64,000 nt of DNA, taken from NCBI GenBank assembly GCA_025084515.1, contig JAJAGP010000048.1, positions 773,026-837,025 of the forward strand, read 5' to 3'. Made by a program: the position numbers and the translations under genes. This DNA comes from Ancistrus triradiatus. Lineage: Eukaryota; Chordata; Actinopteri; Siluriformes; Loricariidae. Below the pieces are notes generated by a model. It saw nothing but the letters and a program-made list of their open reading frames with translations, made no database searches and was not told where the DNA came from. Below, piece after piece: positions 35,823 through 47,503 of the stretch (position 1 is the stretch's first letter; each line of letters opens with the position of its first letter).

Positions 35823-35973
35823 AAAAAGCAAGCAATGAATACTTAATGGAAAAGAAAAAGAAAGAAAAACAGAAAGAAAGAAAGAACAGAAAAAAAGAAT
35901 GAAAGAAAGAAAAAAGCAAGAAAGAAATACTTAATGGAAAAGAAAAAGAAAAAACAGAAAGAAAGAAAGAAAT

Positions 35974-36010
<37 letters not shown>

Positions 36011-36780
36011 ATCAAGCAATTGATGTTTAATGGAAAAGAAAAAGAAAGAAAGAAATTAATTCTAAAGAGAAAAGACAAAGACAGAAAGAAAGATAAAAGC
36101 TAGCAATGAAAGCTTAAGAGAAAAAAAAGAAGGAAAGGCAAAAGAAAGAAAGCAATGAATGCTGAAGAGAAAAAAAGAATGAGAGAAATAGAGTAATGAA
36201 TGCTAAAAACAAAAGAAAGTAGGAAAGAAAGCAAGAAATATCAATGCATCAACACTAGTAGATCTTTACAGAAATAGGTCATATTTAACAACATAATGTA
36301 TGTATTGACATGTACAAAGATATGCTAAAGAGAAAAGAAAGAAAGAAAAAGAAGCAATGAATGCCTAATGGAAAAGAAAAAGAAAGAAAGAAAAAGAAAA
36401 CAATCAATGGTAAAGAGAATAGCATAAAGAAAGAGAGAAAGAAAGAAAGCAATGAATTCTAAAACAAAGGAAATGCAAGAAAGAAAAAGAGAAAAGACAG
36501 AATAAAAAAGCAATAAATGTTAAAGAGAAAAGAAAAAGAAAGAGTGAAAGAAAGAAAGCAATAAGTGCTAAAGAGAAAAGAAAGAAAGAAAAAGAGAAGA
36601 GAGAGAGAATAAAAAAGCAATGAATGTTAAAGAGAAAAGAAAAAGAAAGAATGAAAGCAATAAGTGCTAAAGAGAAAAGAAAAAAGAAAGAGAGAAAGAA
36701 AGAAAGAAAAGAAAGTAAGAAAGAAAACAAATGAACAGAAAATATAGAAACAGGTCATATTTAACAACATAATCCGTTTC
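35601..36780. repeat. Polypurine (GAAA-rich) array 1, right part
   Basis: (gaaa)n with interspersed caatgaatacttaatgg (left) and caatgaatgctaaagag (right) words, so two word types mark two sub-arrays. A segment ctttacagaaatacatctta with ttaacaaca, at about 35612, 36265 and 36748, divides it into blocks of roughly 650 and 480 bases. Confidence 0.95.
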
Positions 36781-36839
36781 AGAAGGGCGTCAGAGTTGAT
36801 TTTTACAAAAGAGTATTGTCTCTAAGCAGATTTACAAAT

Positions 36840-36945
36840 ATCTAGAACCAGAGCTCCACCAGAGCAAACCTGGGGTGACAGCGGCAGGGAAAAACTCCCT
36901 AAACGTGGTGAGGAAGAAACCTTCAGGACCAAGCACTGTACCATT
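36840..36945 (+). repeat. Dispersed fish repeat fragment
   Basis: Contains gcggcagggaaaaactccct followed by gaggaagaaaccttcagga, a motif pair I recall from a dispersed element in many fish genomes. Family not identified. Confidence 0.5.
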
Positions 36946-37016
36946 TCAAATATTTCTTCTTTATGTCTAGAGTATTTCTAGTATTTTAGACTTTTTCCTT
37001 CAATCCAACGGTATTT

Positions 37017-37350
37017 ATGGGACAAATCAGGAACGTGATGCATGGGTGGCACAGCGCCAGTTCACTAGCCCACCTCTGTACCAACCTGTGTTTGAGTGCT
37101 GGAGATTCCTTCCAGACAGGCTGGGTGATGAGTTGGCATGTTCTGGTTGTGACACCACCTCAAACTGACTTTATAAAACATAGTATATGTAAAGATGTAT
37201 GTGTGACGTTGGTGCAGCGATGAGTGCTGTCGCTTCACAGCTCCTGATGCCCAGTGATACCCTTCTTGTCTGTGCCTGCACAGGTTGGCATTCCGGTTTC
37301 CTCTCACTCAATTCATTTCCAGAGCATTGTGAACACGAGCTGCTTTCTGT
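37017..37350 (+). mobile_element. Two old tRNA-SINE-like relics
   Basis: First relic 37026-37150 (ggtggcacagcgccagttca ... gagttggcatgttctggttg); second 37203-37330 (ggtgcagcgatgagtgctgt ... ccggtttcctctcactca). Both resemble the same fish tRNA-derived repeat, in the same orientation, about 180 bases apart. Confidence 0.5.
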
Positions 37351-38433
37351 TTCTTCGTTCACAAACGCCTTCGCCGACTTTCATTTTGTAAAAACAGATA
37401 GCATTCATGACAGGGAGGAAAATGTCCAGCTGCCGCCCGCGTTCATTCCTCCGTCCCGTGAGTTATTTCTTCACATGGCACGATGGCAAGAACGTCGACT
37501 TCTTCTTTGTCTACGGAACCATCCTCCACTACCACCAACTGAGTGTTTTGTTTGCAGCACGGCCTATTTTCACATGGTTCGCATACTTCGCCTGATAGTG
37601 CTATTCATCAGCGGAGACGTGAGGCATTCTTCTCCCAAACCTCACCAAAAGCCATCCTCAGCGACTCTGCCCATCATAACAATGCGGCCGTCCCGACCGG
37701 CATGCTGTTTGAATTACGTGGTTTCAGAGTCGCCCAGTGAAGACAGAGGGTGGCTTGTTTGTGTTTTTCCTTCTGTCAGATAATTTGTAAAGTTTAGCTT
37801 AGGGTTCGAGGCAGGGGAGCTGCCTTCACAAAGCTGTTTTTAGTTCTCCGAGGTGTCGGGCGAAGATGTGAGAGGGCTTTTGGCATCTATAAAAAGGTCG
37901 GCTTTGTTTTGGGAGTTGAAAATCCCTGCGGATGCATTACTGTACCGCGGTACATCATTCAAACACCATGTTTAAGTAAAGAAGAGTTTTCATTTTGCCT
38001 TTGTCTGAGACTGTATTTATTCTTAGGAAGACAAATTTGGCACTACAGACTTAGGGATGTCCATTTTTATAATGTGTATGAAACTCCATTCCTATGAAGC
38101 CGTTTTGATATTCTGCTAATCTGATTGAAATATACTCCAAGGTTAATACATTGAGCTGCTACTAAACTTACTAAAATTGAAAGTATTTCTTTAAAAAGTC
38201 TTTCTAACTCAGTGTTTGGAGCAGGAAGTCTTGTAATGAGTTTAAGAGGTACAGATCCGTGACACTGAGGCTACAGAATGGTTTCAACTACACGAATCAT
38301 CTGCAAAAAATCATACAAATGACCTTATCATCTTTAGCTAAATCATTTTCAGACCACAAATATACAAAATGAATCATGATATTTAACCCAAACTACTCTC
38401 TGTAAGCGTCACTGGATTTTACAAACAAACTGC
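37351..38433. other. No recognised feature (intron)
   Basis: 37390-37790 has open frames in all three plus frames and balanced GC, but no motif. It could be conserved non-coding sequence. Confidence 0.35.
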
Positions 38434-38441
38434 AGCTTCAC

Positions 38442-38697
38442 TAGGGATGGGCAATATAATGATATTTTATCGTATCATGACAAATTTTGTTATCATAATA
38501 GACAATATGCTTCTCTGAACATATCAGGGATATCGTCACTGCTTAAACAACACTGAATAAAAATCATGTTACTGAATACGGGATAATATTTTAAATACTG
38601 ATGCATTTTGTTTGCGACCACATGTATCGTGATTAAATATCGTGTATCATGATAGACATATTGTGATACGATATATTTACAATATCACCCACCCCTA
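38442..38697. mobile_element. hAT-type MITE, 256 bp, with perfect 8-bp target duplication
   Basis: The left end tagggatgggcaatataatg and right end read inward taggggtgggtgatattgta match well. Both sides carry agcttcac (38434-38441 and 38698-38705), a perfect 8-base duplication as made by hAT transposases. The interior is rich in atatcgtgat words and has no frame. The intact duplication suggests a fairly young insertion. Confidence 0.92.
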
Positions 38698-38705
38698 AGC
38701 TTCAC

Positions 38706-40237
38706 CAATTTTTTAAAAACCGGTTCTTCCTTTAAAATCCACTGCACTCCTTAATTTAAAAAATACTTACGCAAAACGTCTAGAAATATTATATAGTTTT
38801 TATTTCTCTCATATTCGATACAGAATTATAAGTCAGCATACCAGGAACATGGATAAACCTCGAGTGTCAGATTATTAAAAAGTGTAAAACGTGTACGGTT
38901 ATTTTTGGGAGTAGAATGCATTTTGCTGAAGGGTTAAAAGTGTTAGAAAGACTTTATAAGGTTTATACATTCAGAGTGTCGCTCACGATTGGGCGTACTT
39001 GACGCTTCCTATTATCTCTCGTAGATGTATCGTATAAATGCCTGTAGAGGCGTATCTGCTCCTCAAGAGCACCTTCAAAAAATGCCTAAATAAAAAGATC
39101 GATAAATAGATAGATAAACCAGATAAATAAATAGTAGTAATAGTAACGAGCCTGTTTTGAAAATACAGGGAGTAAAAAGTACAGCTTTTTCTTTTGAAAT
39201 GTAGGAGAAGATTTCGGAAGATTTCCACCATTAACGCCTTGACTAAATTGGGCCGTCCTTCCAAAGTGGATGAATGAACCAAGAAGGGCTTATGTTTTTA
39301 AGGATGATATTGCTGGGTCTGTGCGTGTGACAACAATCTCACGAGCTGTACACAAAGCTGATCTGTATAACAGGGGTACAAGAAAAGTGCCACTGAGTCT
39401 CATTTGGTGCCAAACACTGAACACTTCAGACTGAAATCCAAGAAGCCTGTGTAACATGGTGGTAGTACCATGTTCTTGAGGTGTTGTTCTTCTGGTCAGG
39501 ACTGAATGGAAACTTTCTTGAGGAAAATGGGCAAGGTATTGAGCCTGCCCTAAACTGCCTGCCCGACCGTCATAAGGTCTTGTAGCAAACCCACCCACCT
39601 TTCTGTTGTCAGCCCGGCCCCTCAGATGCTGCCGTTTCCAGTAGCTGGCTCTTTTCCCCAAGCCACAATATCTGCAAAATCCCTAATTCACGTATGTATA
39701 TTTCAAAGTAAAATATCTGAACCCTGTATAACAGTCCGCTCTATTTTTACAGAGCTCAATTCTGCGGTAAGCCGCATCTGTTCAGAACAACAGGGGAGTG
39801 CCATCGTAGATTAATAGTCTTACAGAATTAAATTATTGAGAACAATGATGTGTTCCAAAGAGGTGAGTCAGAACGAGGACCTTCCACCCCGTTGGTAAGT
39901 CCATGAAGGAATGAGAATGGGAAATTCTTCCTGCTTTGTGGTGGTTTAGCTGCAGGATCATGGCAGGAACGGTTTAACCACAGAAATTGGATGCTGAGAC
40001 TTCATAAACGTTCCCTCTGTCTCTAATAAATTAATTCTTTCTCAGTAGAAACGTCAGTGAAATAAACCATTGCGTGGAGAACAAAACTCGCTGCTAAACA
40101 GTGCATGTAAAGTTATTATGCACGCCATTTTACAGTAACTTAATGTACGCAGTCTTACACAAAACGCTTAGAAATACTGGTAATATAACCAAAATAATAA
40201 CACTAAAATGTTATTTTAATATATTGTTAATGTTACA
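38706..40237. other. Mostly unrecognised (intron)
   Basis: 39380-39500 contains gtaacatggtggtagtacca, which resembles a transposase stretch of family B (gtgaaacatggtggtggtag at 41383). It may be a further decayed Tc1 copy; not called separately. Confidence 0.4.
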
Positions 40238-40238
40238 T

Positions 40239-40283
<45 letters not shown>

Positions 40284-40463
40284 TATTATTGTTATTATCT
40301 ATTTTTTTTTTACTATTATTATTATTATTATTATTATTATTCTTTTATTACTACTGTTATCATTTCATTCATTTCTTAAATAATAATAATAATAATTATT
40401 ATTATTATTTTATTTTTGCTGCTATTATTATTATTACTATTATTATTATTATTAATTTATTTT

Positions 40464-40527
<64 letters not shown>

Positions 40528-40560
40528 GTTATTATTATTATTTACTAATATTTTTACAAC

Positions 40561-40593
<33 letters not shown>

Positions 40594-40683
40594 AATTTAT
40601 TTTTGCGACTACTGTTACTATACATGTTTTTAACACTAGTACTATGAGTTTTACGATTACTATTATTTTTTATTTTTTACTAC

Positions 40684-40738
<55 letters not shown>

Positions 40739-40930
40739 TTCCTATTATTGTTATTGTGATTGTGATGATAATTATTATTGTTGTTGTTGTTATTATTATT
40801 TATTTTTACTACTACTATTAGGTTTTAATACTTTTATTATTATTATTATATTTTACTCTTCTTCCTTCTTTTACTACTATTATTATTAATTTATTTCTTA
40901 CTACTATTATTATTATTATCATTACTTTTT
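40238..40930. repeat. AAT/ATT trinucleotide tracts with strand switches
   Basis: (AAT)14-15 at 40241-40281 is followed by (ATT)n at 40313-40341, (AAT)6 at 40380-40396, then long ATT and ACT tracts to 40920, including (ATT)17 near 40687-40736. Because AAT and ATT are reverse complements, adjacent tracts can pair into hairpins. Long Asn/Leu/Tyr open frames here are artefacts. Confidence 0.97.
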
Positions 40931-41154
40931 CATGTTTCAGTCCTGCTTTTCCAATTCAAGGTTGCAGTAGCTGTGAAATCTCTAGAACATACAAGGCAAG
41001 ATGGGGGAGTGTATTAGATATTATTTTTAATATTATTATTAGTATCAGTATGATCAGTACTAGTTTATTAATAGTTTTAAAAGTGCGCTGCAACAGCATC
41101 CCCTGTCTGCATCAGGGAGTCAATATCTGTTCATAATTTTTTATGTTAACATTC
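40931..41154. other. No recognised feature
   Basis: AT-rich intron sequence. Confidence 0.5.
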
Positions 41155-41700
41155 ATGAATTCACCATCAGGAGAACACTGAACAACAACGTTGTGCATGG
41201 CACGGTTACAAGGATACTGATCTCCAAAAAGAACATTGCCGGCCATCTGCTGTCTGATAAAGATCATGTGGACAAGCCAGAAGGTCACTAGAAAAACCCC
41301 AATATAGAGCTTTTTTGGTTTAAATGAGAAGCGTTATGTGTGCAGAAAGGAATGCACTGCACTCCAGCAAAAGAACCTCTGTGAAACATGGTGGTGGTAG
41401 TACCACTATTTTGCTGGGCCATCATTGATGGAACAACGGATTCGGAAGTATAGCAGCAAATTGTAAAGGAAAAAGAACTGAAGAGAACATGGGTCATGCT
41501 GCAAGATAACGACCCTAAGCACACAAGAAGAAAAAATTTTTGGAATGGCCCGGTCGAAGTCTGGACCTTAATCCAATAGAAGTGTTGTGGAAAGACCTGA
41601 AGCGAGCTGTTCATGTGAGGAAACCCACCACCAATATTTACGCAGAAACACAGAAAATTCACAAACATTCAAACCCTGCTGTAGATAGACAGTCTGTCAC
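41155..41700 (+). mobile_element. Tc1-like transposon, family B, 3' relic
   Basis: The plus strand matches the element at 14603-17421: the ttcaccatcaggagaacact, tctccaaaaagaacattgcc and aaacatggtggtggtagtac segments follow in the same order. Catalytic remnants QDNDPKHTR (about 41500) and SLDLNPIEVLWKDLKRAV (about 41555) are readable in different frames, so it is frameshifted. Both terminal repeats are missing. Confidence 0.9.
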
Positions 41701-43018
41701 TGCGACTCTGGATGTGTGTGGTACAGATAAACCGGATCGGCGGGACTCTGAAAACAATTGGCCATGATAAAGATCTTGCCGAAGAACAAAGCCTGCCCCT
41801 CATCTGGCTTACCAGTGAGAATGTCAAAACACGAGGGAGTCCTGACAAAACACACTCGACTTCCCCTCCCCGATCACCCTCGCCTCCGCCATTGTGTTCT
41901 GCTGCTCTTTAATTTGTTCAGTTTCTATTTCAGGAGTCGGCCGTTCACCCCACGCGGGGATAAATGCGTTTTTTATCTGCACGTCGGCTGTGAGTTGGAG
42001 TTGAAGACGTGATACGGAGATGCTCCGACGGAGTAAAAGTGGAGATTTGGCACCGAGAGTCTGACGAGTCTTACGGCATCGGATTCCATTCTTATCAGGC
42101 AGCTTTCGCGGGTTCTGTCTAACACCGCAACAATATTACAGCAATCAGTGGTGCTCGTAAACATCTTCTGTCGTCATGGTTTGGAAATGTGTTGGGAAAC
42201 GCTTCCATTAGGTGAAACCATTTCTACAACAGATTCTTTAGTGAGTCAAAGCCAGGACATTCTTCATCTGGTGGGTTCAGAGCCTGGTCCAGAAACTCTT
42301 CACAGGTGGACCAGTCCATCCCAAGACATCTCTTAACGTATAAGGGAAATGTACAGCCTTTTCAGGCTAAAAACATCCCTTAATCATGCTGTGTACAATA
42401 GATTCCGTGAACTTTCAACATTTCAAAATTTTAACATTTAAAACGTTCTTTAAAACATTTCAAAGTTGTTTGCATCTGCCCCACCTAAAAACTTACCTCA
42501 ACCTAGAGCAACTTGACCAATCACACAAAATCACATAAGTTTGTCCTGTGATCAGGTGACACAGACCAGGGGTGCCCCCTGTCACAGTGACTGCTAATAG
42601 TTAGTACCTACTATCAAACAACTGCAGTCATCTACACCATGGTAGATTATAAAATAAACTTCACACAGACGAGGCTTAAACCCAGCCCCTGTGGTGCCAT
42701 CGTGCTACTCTAACAGCCCAAATGTTTCAGGTGAGCTCAAGCAGCTTGTTAACTGTGGAATTCCCCTCCAAGACTTTCGACGCCAGGCTATGGGGTCCTC
42801 TGATGAAGAGCTTAGTGTCCAGATGGAGAGTGAATCCACAACACTATGGACAGGTTGAGAGTAAGGCTATAACGCTCCTGAGGGGGGGAGTGCACACAGT
42901 GTACCTGACTGGTATGTTAACAAGGCGTCATCAGTAAGGGTGTAACAGGTTGTTATTTCAGTTTCCAACTTTGAAAGCTCTCAGGTTTTCATGGACTTAT
43001 TTATGCTTCAGTAAAGTA
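41701..43018. other. Mostly unrecognised (intron)
   Basis: 42556-42578 holds gacacagaccaggggtgccc, shared with 22982 and, inverted, 44106. Nothing else recognised. Confidence 0.45.
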
Positions 43019-44092
43019 CAACCTCAAATCCTTACATTTGCTTTGACATTTATTAAATTGCAGACAGTATGAACCCAGAGCTGTAACACATTCCAAAAAA
43101 GGGCAATTTAGAACTAGTAGTGAATTAAAAAATACTAAATGATGATGCAATTTCAACACAGGTGAGTCTCTGAGGAGTAAAGATGGACAGAGAATCTCCA
43201 GTTTATCAACAAATGTGTGAGAAAATTATCTAAATGTTTAAAGACAATGTTCCTCAAAGAAGAATGTGAAGGGATTTCCATATTTCAGTCCTAACTTGGT
43301 GATAAATGCATGGACGTCCCTGGAAAACATTGAAGGCAGCTTATCTTGCTCTAAAATCTCAGTGTACTTTTCTGCAGAAGTGTAAATGAGCTTTACCAAG
43401 GACCCTGACCCTACCCCATACCATGACAGAGCCTGGCTTTTAGCCTTGTTTTGGACTGACAACAGTCTGGATGGTCCTTTTTTTGCATATTTGGTTCCAA
43501 AAAAGCACAATCCCTGTTTCCACTGTGTGATGGTCCATCCCAGATGCCTCCGAGCCCGGAGAGGTCGATGCCGCTTCTGGACATGAGGCTTCTGTTTAGC
43601 ACAGTAATGATTTAAGTGGTATATGTGAATGTAACTCTGTATTGTAGAGCTTGAGAAAGGTTTGACAAAGTAATCCCTTGTCCATGTGGTTCTATCAGCT
43701 ATTGATGAATGATGGTTCTTGATGCAGTGCCGTCTGAGGGATCAGAGATCACCTCTTTTTAGGAAATTCCTCCAGATTCCTCAAAATATTTAGTGATATT
43801 ATGCACTGTAGAGGGAGAAATATGGAAATCCCTTCCAATCTTTCTTTGAATAACATTGTTTTTAAACATCTCAATCATCTTTTCACACCTGTCAATCTTT
43901 TCACTAGCAATAAATTACCCCGTCCTAACTTTTTTGGAATGTGTTGCCGGCCTGAAATGCAGGAATGGATGTTTATTAACAAATAAAATGAAGTGGACCA
44001 GGAAAAAAAAAACAGGAAGTAAAAGTCAAACTAAATGTAAGAAGCGCTATGTTTTTTTATATCCACATTTTCCTGTTTCTGATTTGGGGTTG
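43019..44092 (-). mobile_element. Tc1-like element, family D, copy 4
   Basis: The left end is caacctcaaatccttacatt and the right end read inward is caccccaaat-type (gcacaaccccaaatcagaaa). The internal family blocks are present, including gtgtgatggtccatcccaga at 43524. TA precedes the left end (43017-43018). The transposase region on the minus strand is broken by stops. Confidence 0.88.
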
Positions 44093-45014
44093 TGCAACAA
44101 CTATCATGCGGGGGGCACCCCTGGTCTACTTGTGGACTACATTCCCAGCTCTTACGACTGTTTGATTATTTTCATCAAACTTACAATGATGAAAATAATA
44201 ATCGTAAATAATTTGCACAAGTAAATACACGCAGTGAAAACTGAATTAAAGTGAGTTTTAGGATGCTGCGTGTTTCTGCTTTTCTTCCTCGCATTTTCTT
44301 GCTTCTTTGCTTTATTTTTCTTTTTTGTTTCTGCTCGTTGCACAACCGGAAAGTTCAGATGTGGTGAAACTCGGAACCCTGCAGAGTAGTCGGGATGCTC
44401 TGTACCAGCGTCGATGGCCTGAGTTCCGTCCCTTGATAAGCTCTCCATTTACGTCAGGAGTTACGTCCTCACCGGCTCTCCCTCCTCTCCTTCTCCTCGC
44501 CGTTCCAGATCTCAAGGCTTGTTGCAACTTCCACTTTTCTGCGTGAACATCGCGGGGCGTCCTTGTGAAATCGAGCCAGACCTTTCTCCCCGCTTGCTTT
44601 TTATCTTATCACCCGGAAAACTTACAAGCATGTAAAATATGCTCGATTACAATTTTCTCACCAGGATAAAATGCGCCCTCGGGTTCAACTTTCGATACGA
44701 GCCCCGAAATAGATCCTGCGTGAGGGCGAGAATCGTCCGGTCCACTGCCGTTGCAAAATCTAATAAAGCAGGCATGAGTGCTGTGGTCTGAGTTATGAGG
44801 TGTTTCAAGCAGCGCCAGCTCCAAAACATGTGAAGTAACTCTGATCAGGATGAACGACACATTGAAACAAAGGCAAAGTTTCCCCAGAAATACGTTCCAT
44901 CAATTAATACCAACAGAAACAAGTTCTGAGACGTTGCAGAAAATGAGTGGATCTCGAAAGCTCCCAAACCTTTCACACAAGCACATAACCCAGCAGGGGT
45001 CACTGTTGCAGGTT
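44093..45014. other. No recognised feature (intron)
   Basis: 44100-44130 contains the inverted copy of the gaccaggggtgcccc segment. 44380-44740 is moderately CpG-rich. Nothing else recognised. Confidence 0.4.
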
Positions 45015-45120
45015 CCTGTTACAGCCAATTGTGTCTGTGTGAATCCCAATCTGGCTGGAAGGCACCACTGGGACTCGAACCCAAGTCACCTCTGTTTTTA
45101 AAATGTACGCCTTACAAATT
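45015..45120 (-). mobile_element. tRNA-derived SINE fragment
   Basis: The minus strand reads gacttgggttcgagtcccag, a perfect polymerase III B box, preceded by a tRNA-like arm. It is related to the fragment at 11562-11640 (shared gacttgggttc.agtccc). Not a functional tRNA: no cloverleaf or acceptor stem can be formed that I can see. Confidence 0.6.
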
Positions 45121-45487
45121 GCGTTACAAATGGAGAAGTGCAGAGAGACATTGGTATGAGTCCTGTGTTTGAGTTTTCATCTTCTCCATACTCCAAAAAT
45201 GTTAGGTCAGTTGTCATCTCTCAAGTGTGCCAGTTTTAGCGAGTTGGGACTGTGTTCATGCCCCCAACCTTGAAACTTGAACTGGAAACCCAGACTCAAA
45301 GAAATTCGGGAGATGAAAGCCCCTGATGTGGCGGAACATGTATACAGAAGAGACAGAAGAAACCAGAACTGGACCCTACACTGGTACTCCAGCTCCAGTG
45401 TCGAGGAAACAGAGGGAGTTCCAGGAGTTCCGGCATTGACTATTTCATCAATGTCTATGCGCTCCGTCTTCGTCTGAGGTGTGAACA
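45121..45487. other. No recognised feature (intron)
   Basis: Nothing recognised. Confidence 0.45.
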
Positions 45488-45594
45488 GGGGTTAAACCTC
45501 CTAAGAAGGGATCTCAAACTGCTTTGTAGGTGTCTTTTTGCATCATCAGCTATCAAAGCAGTCTTGAGATCCCTTCCTGGGAGGTTTAACCCTC
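45488..45594. repeat. Long hairpin: two 38-40 base inverted arms
   Basis: The left arm 45488-45525 (ggggttaaacctcctaagaa ...) pairs with the right arm 45554-45594. Read inward, the right arm is gagggttaaacctcccagga..., differing by only a few bases and small bulges. The loop is about 28 bases. The stem has the size of a large pre-miRNA or a foldback element. Confidence 0.92.
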
Positions 45595-45739
45595 TAACGA
45601 CGCACATGATATCAGGTTGGGGCAATGACTTACTAAAGGGTCACACCTTGACTACTGTGATCCTAATGTCTAATGTATTGACAGAGTGAATCAAGGACTC
45701 TCAGGACCACCCCCAAGGTGACAACCCCACTAGGGCTAA

Positions 45740-45820
45740 ATAACTGGGACTCCCTTCAGTTTCTAGAAACGTCAAATGTCTTCAAGAACTAAGAAAAAGT
45801 CCAGTTGCCTTCAACTCCTG
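45740..45820 (+). repeat. Dispersed repeat module, third copy
   Basis: Contains ttcagtttctagaaacgtca then tcttcaagaactaagaaaaa and gtccagttgcctt, as in the modules at 5195-5300 and 7795-7870, with an internal deletion. Confidence 0.55.
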
Positions 45821-45822
45821 GG

Positions 45823-46029
45823 ACTGTGGTAGCCTAGTGGTTAGGGTACTGGACTCTGGACCAGAAGGTCCAGGGTTCAAATCCCACCTCTGCCAAGCTG
45901 CCACTGTTGGGTCCTTGAGCAAGACCCTTAACCCACAATTGCTTGGATTGTAAGACTGTACCAATTGTAAGTCGCTCTGGATAAGGGCGTCTGCTAAATG
46001 CTGTAAATGTAAATGTAATGTAAATGTAT
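45823..46029 (+). mobile_element. tRNA-derived SINE with L2-type tail, most complete copy
   Basis: Nearly identical to 25094-25284 over about 180 bases (head actgtggtagcctagtggtt, B box gggttcaaatccc, tail tcgctctggataagggcgtc). It ends in ctgtaaatgtaaatgtaatg repeats, the slipped 3' repeat of L2-mobilised SINEs. The high similarity between copies points to fairly recent activity. Confidence 0.95.
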
Positions 46030-46214
46030 TCACAAGTCCATCCATACTGTCCTTTACTTTCTCTTTGTCACTCTGTCTCATGTTCTGGAGGCTCTGGTCC
46101 TGGTCATTCCTGAATGGGAGCCTCAGTGCAGACGGTAAATTAGGAGATTGAACAGTAGCTTTGCATTTTGATTTTAGTCCATTTGTATTTGTTAGCAATC
46201 TCAGACCTGAACTT

Positions 46215-46690
46215 TGGCTTCTCTAAACCCAAACGCTGTCAGAAATGCCTTAATTCTTCATGGCATAAACCAGTTTGGACGTGGAACGTTATCCTGCTGG
46301 AAGTAGGCATCAGAAGACACTGTGGGCATAAGGAGTTGCACGGGGTCAGAAACAATAGTTAGGATATTAAACGATGCTCAGATGGTATTAAGGGGCCTGA
46401 AGTGTGCAAGGAAAATATGCCAAATTCTGACTCCTCCATCCAAATTTGGCAGGATAAATCGAGACTCAGAAATCAGGCCAGGCAACGTTTTTCCAATTTT
46501 CCGATTTTAGTGAGAACTGTAGGTGTGGTCTATTGCTGCTGTAGCCCATCTGCTTCAAGCTTGGACATGTTATTGTTCGCAACGAGTTACGGTTGCAACG
46601 ATTGGTTATTGGAGTTACTCTTGAACCAGTCCGGCCATTCTCCTTCAAGGCATTTTCACCCAGAGAAATGCCCTCACTGGATATTTTCTC
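46215..46690 (-). mobile_element. Tc1-like element, family F, copy 1
   Basis: On the minus strand it shows the family's ordered blocks aacatgtccaagcttgaagc, agatgggctacagcagcaat and ctactt/ccagcaggataacgtt. It matches the plus-strand copy at 56505-57005. Both ends are missing and the frame is broken. Confidence 0.7.
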
Positions 46691-47503
46691 CTTCTCTGAC
46701 TCAACCCTAGTGATGGCGCTGTACTTGAAAATCCCTGTGTGTGATTCTGGAAGCATGCAGTACAGTATTTGGATAAAAAAAAAATTTCTGCAAGGGATAA
46801 AATCTTTTTTTAAGCGGTGTAATTTATACCCTGCAGATATTGTGTTAACTTTGTTTCTAGGCATACATAACCCCCATACATTTGGCCCCAGGAGGGTTAT
46901 ATCTGAAGCTTGGGGGGGCAGAGGGGGTGACGTGGGAGTATTAGATTGAAAACAAAGCTTGCGGCTGCGTTGTGAATCATCTGCAGGAGTCTGATGGCAC
47001 GCATAGGAAAGCCCTGCCAGGAGCAAGCTGCAGTAGTCAAAGCAAAGTGAGAAGTGAAAAGAGCAAGACGTCTGAACGGCGCTGGTCTGAAGCCCCGCGA
47101 GCCCTGCAGCTTCTCTCATCGGTTACAATCGGAGAACATCGCGTCCGCTGTAGAGCCACAGTAATAAAGAAGGGGAAAGGTGATAAAACCTAAAAAGCCC
47201 TGAAGAGATCAGAGACAGAAATAAAAATCATAAAGTCCAAACAGCGCTTGGAAGCGATGGGAAAAGCACGACGTGTTCTGGACCGTCCGTTTGTTTTCCT
47301 TTTCTGTACTTGATTTTATAGGCGAGGGTTAAGTGGACAGTCAGACGAGACACTCTGTGGCGTCAAAAGGTTTAGATCCAGTCTAGAAACGATGGTTTCA
47401 GACGGGTCGAATGGATCATTGAACAGAATGCACAGTACAGCGTGATCCCCCAACCGGCCTCCTCTCCCTCAGATAAAGCCAGCCATGTCGATGTCTCAAA
47501 TGT
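46691..47503. other. No recognised feature (intron)
   Basis: A 217-codon minus-strand open frame ends at 46466 and crosses 46470-47119, part of it through the family F relic. No domain recognised; not called. Confidence 0.4.

Noticed and set aside
34579..36730. Phe/Ser/Leu-rich minus-strand frames over polypurine arrays
   Set aside because: Opposite strand of (GAAA)n; same artefact. The frames at 48841-50185 are rejected for the same reason.
40238..40889. 131- and 81-codon frames rich in Asn, Leu and Tyr
   Set aside because: Pure translation of AAT/ATT/ACT microsatellite tracts; no start context or other evidence.
45823..45900. Functional tRNA gene
   Set aside because: A and B boxes are present, but the sequence continues into a SINE body and L2-type tail and no complete cloverleaf forms.
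46466..47119. 217-codon minus-strand frame
   Set aside because: Partly crosses a Tc1-like relic and shows no recognisable domain.
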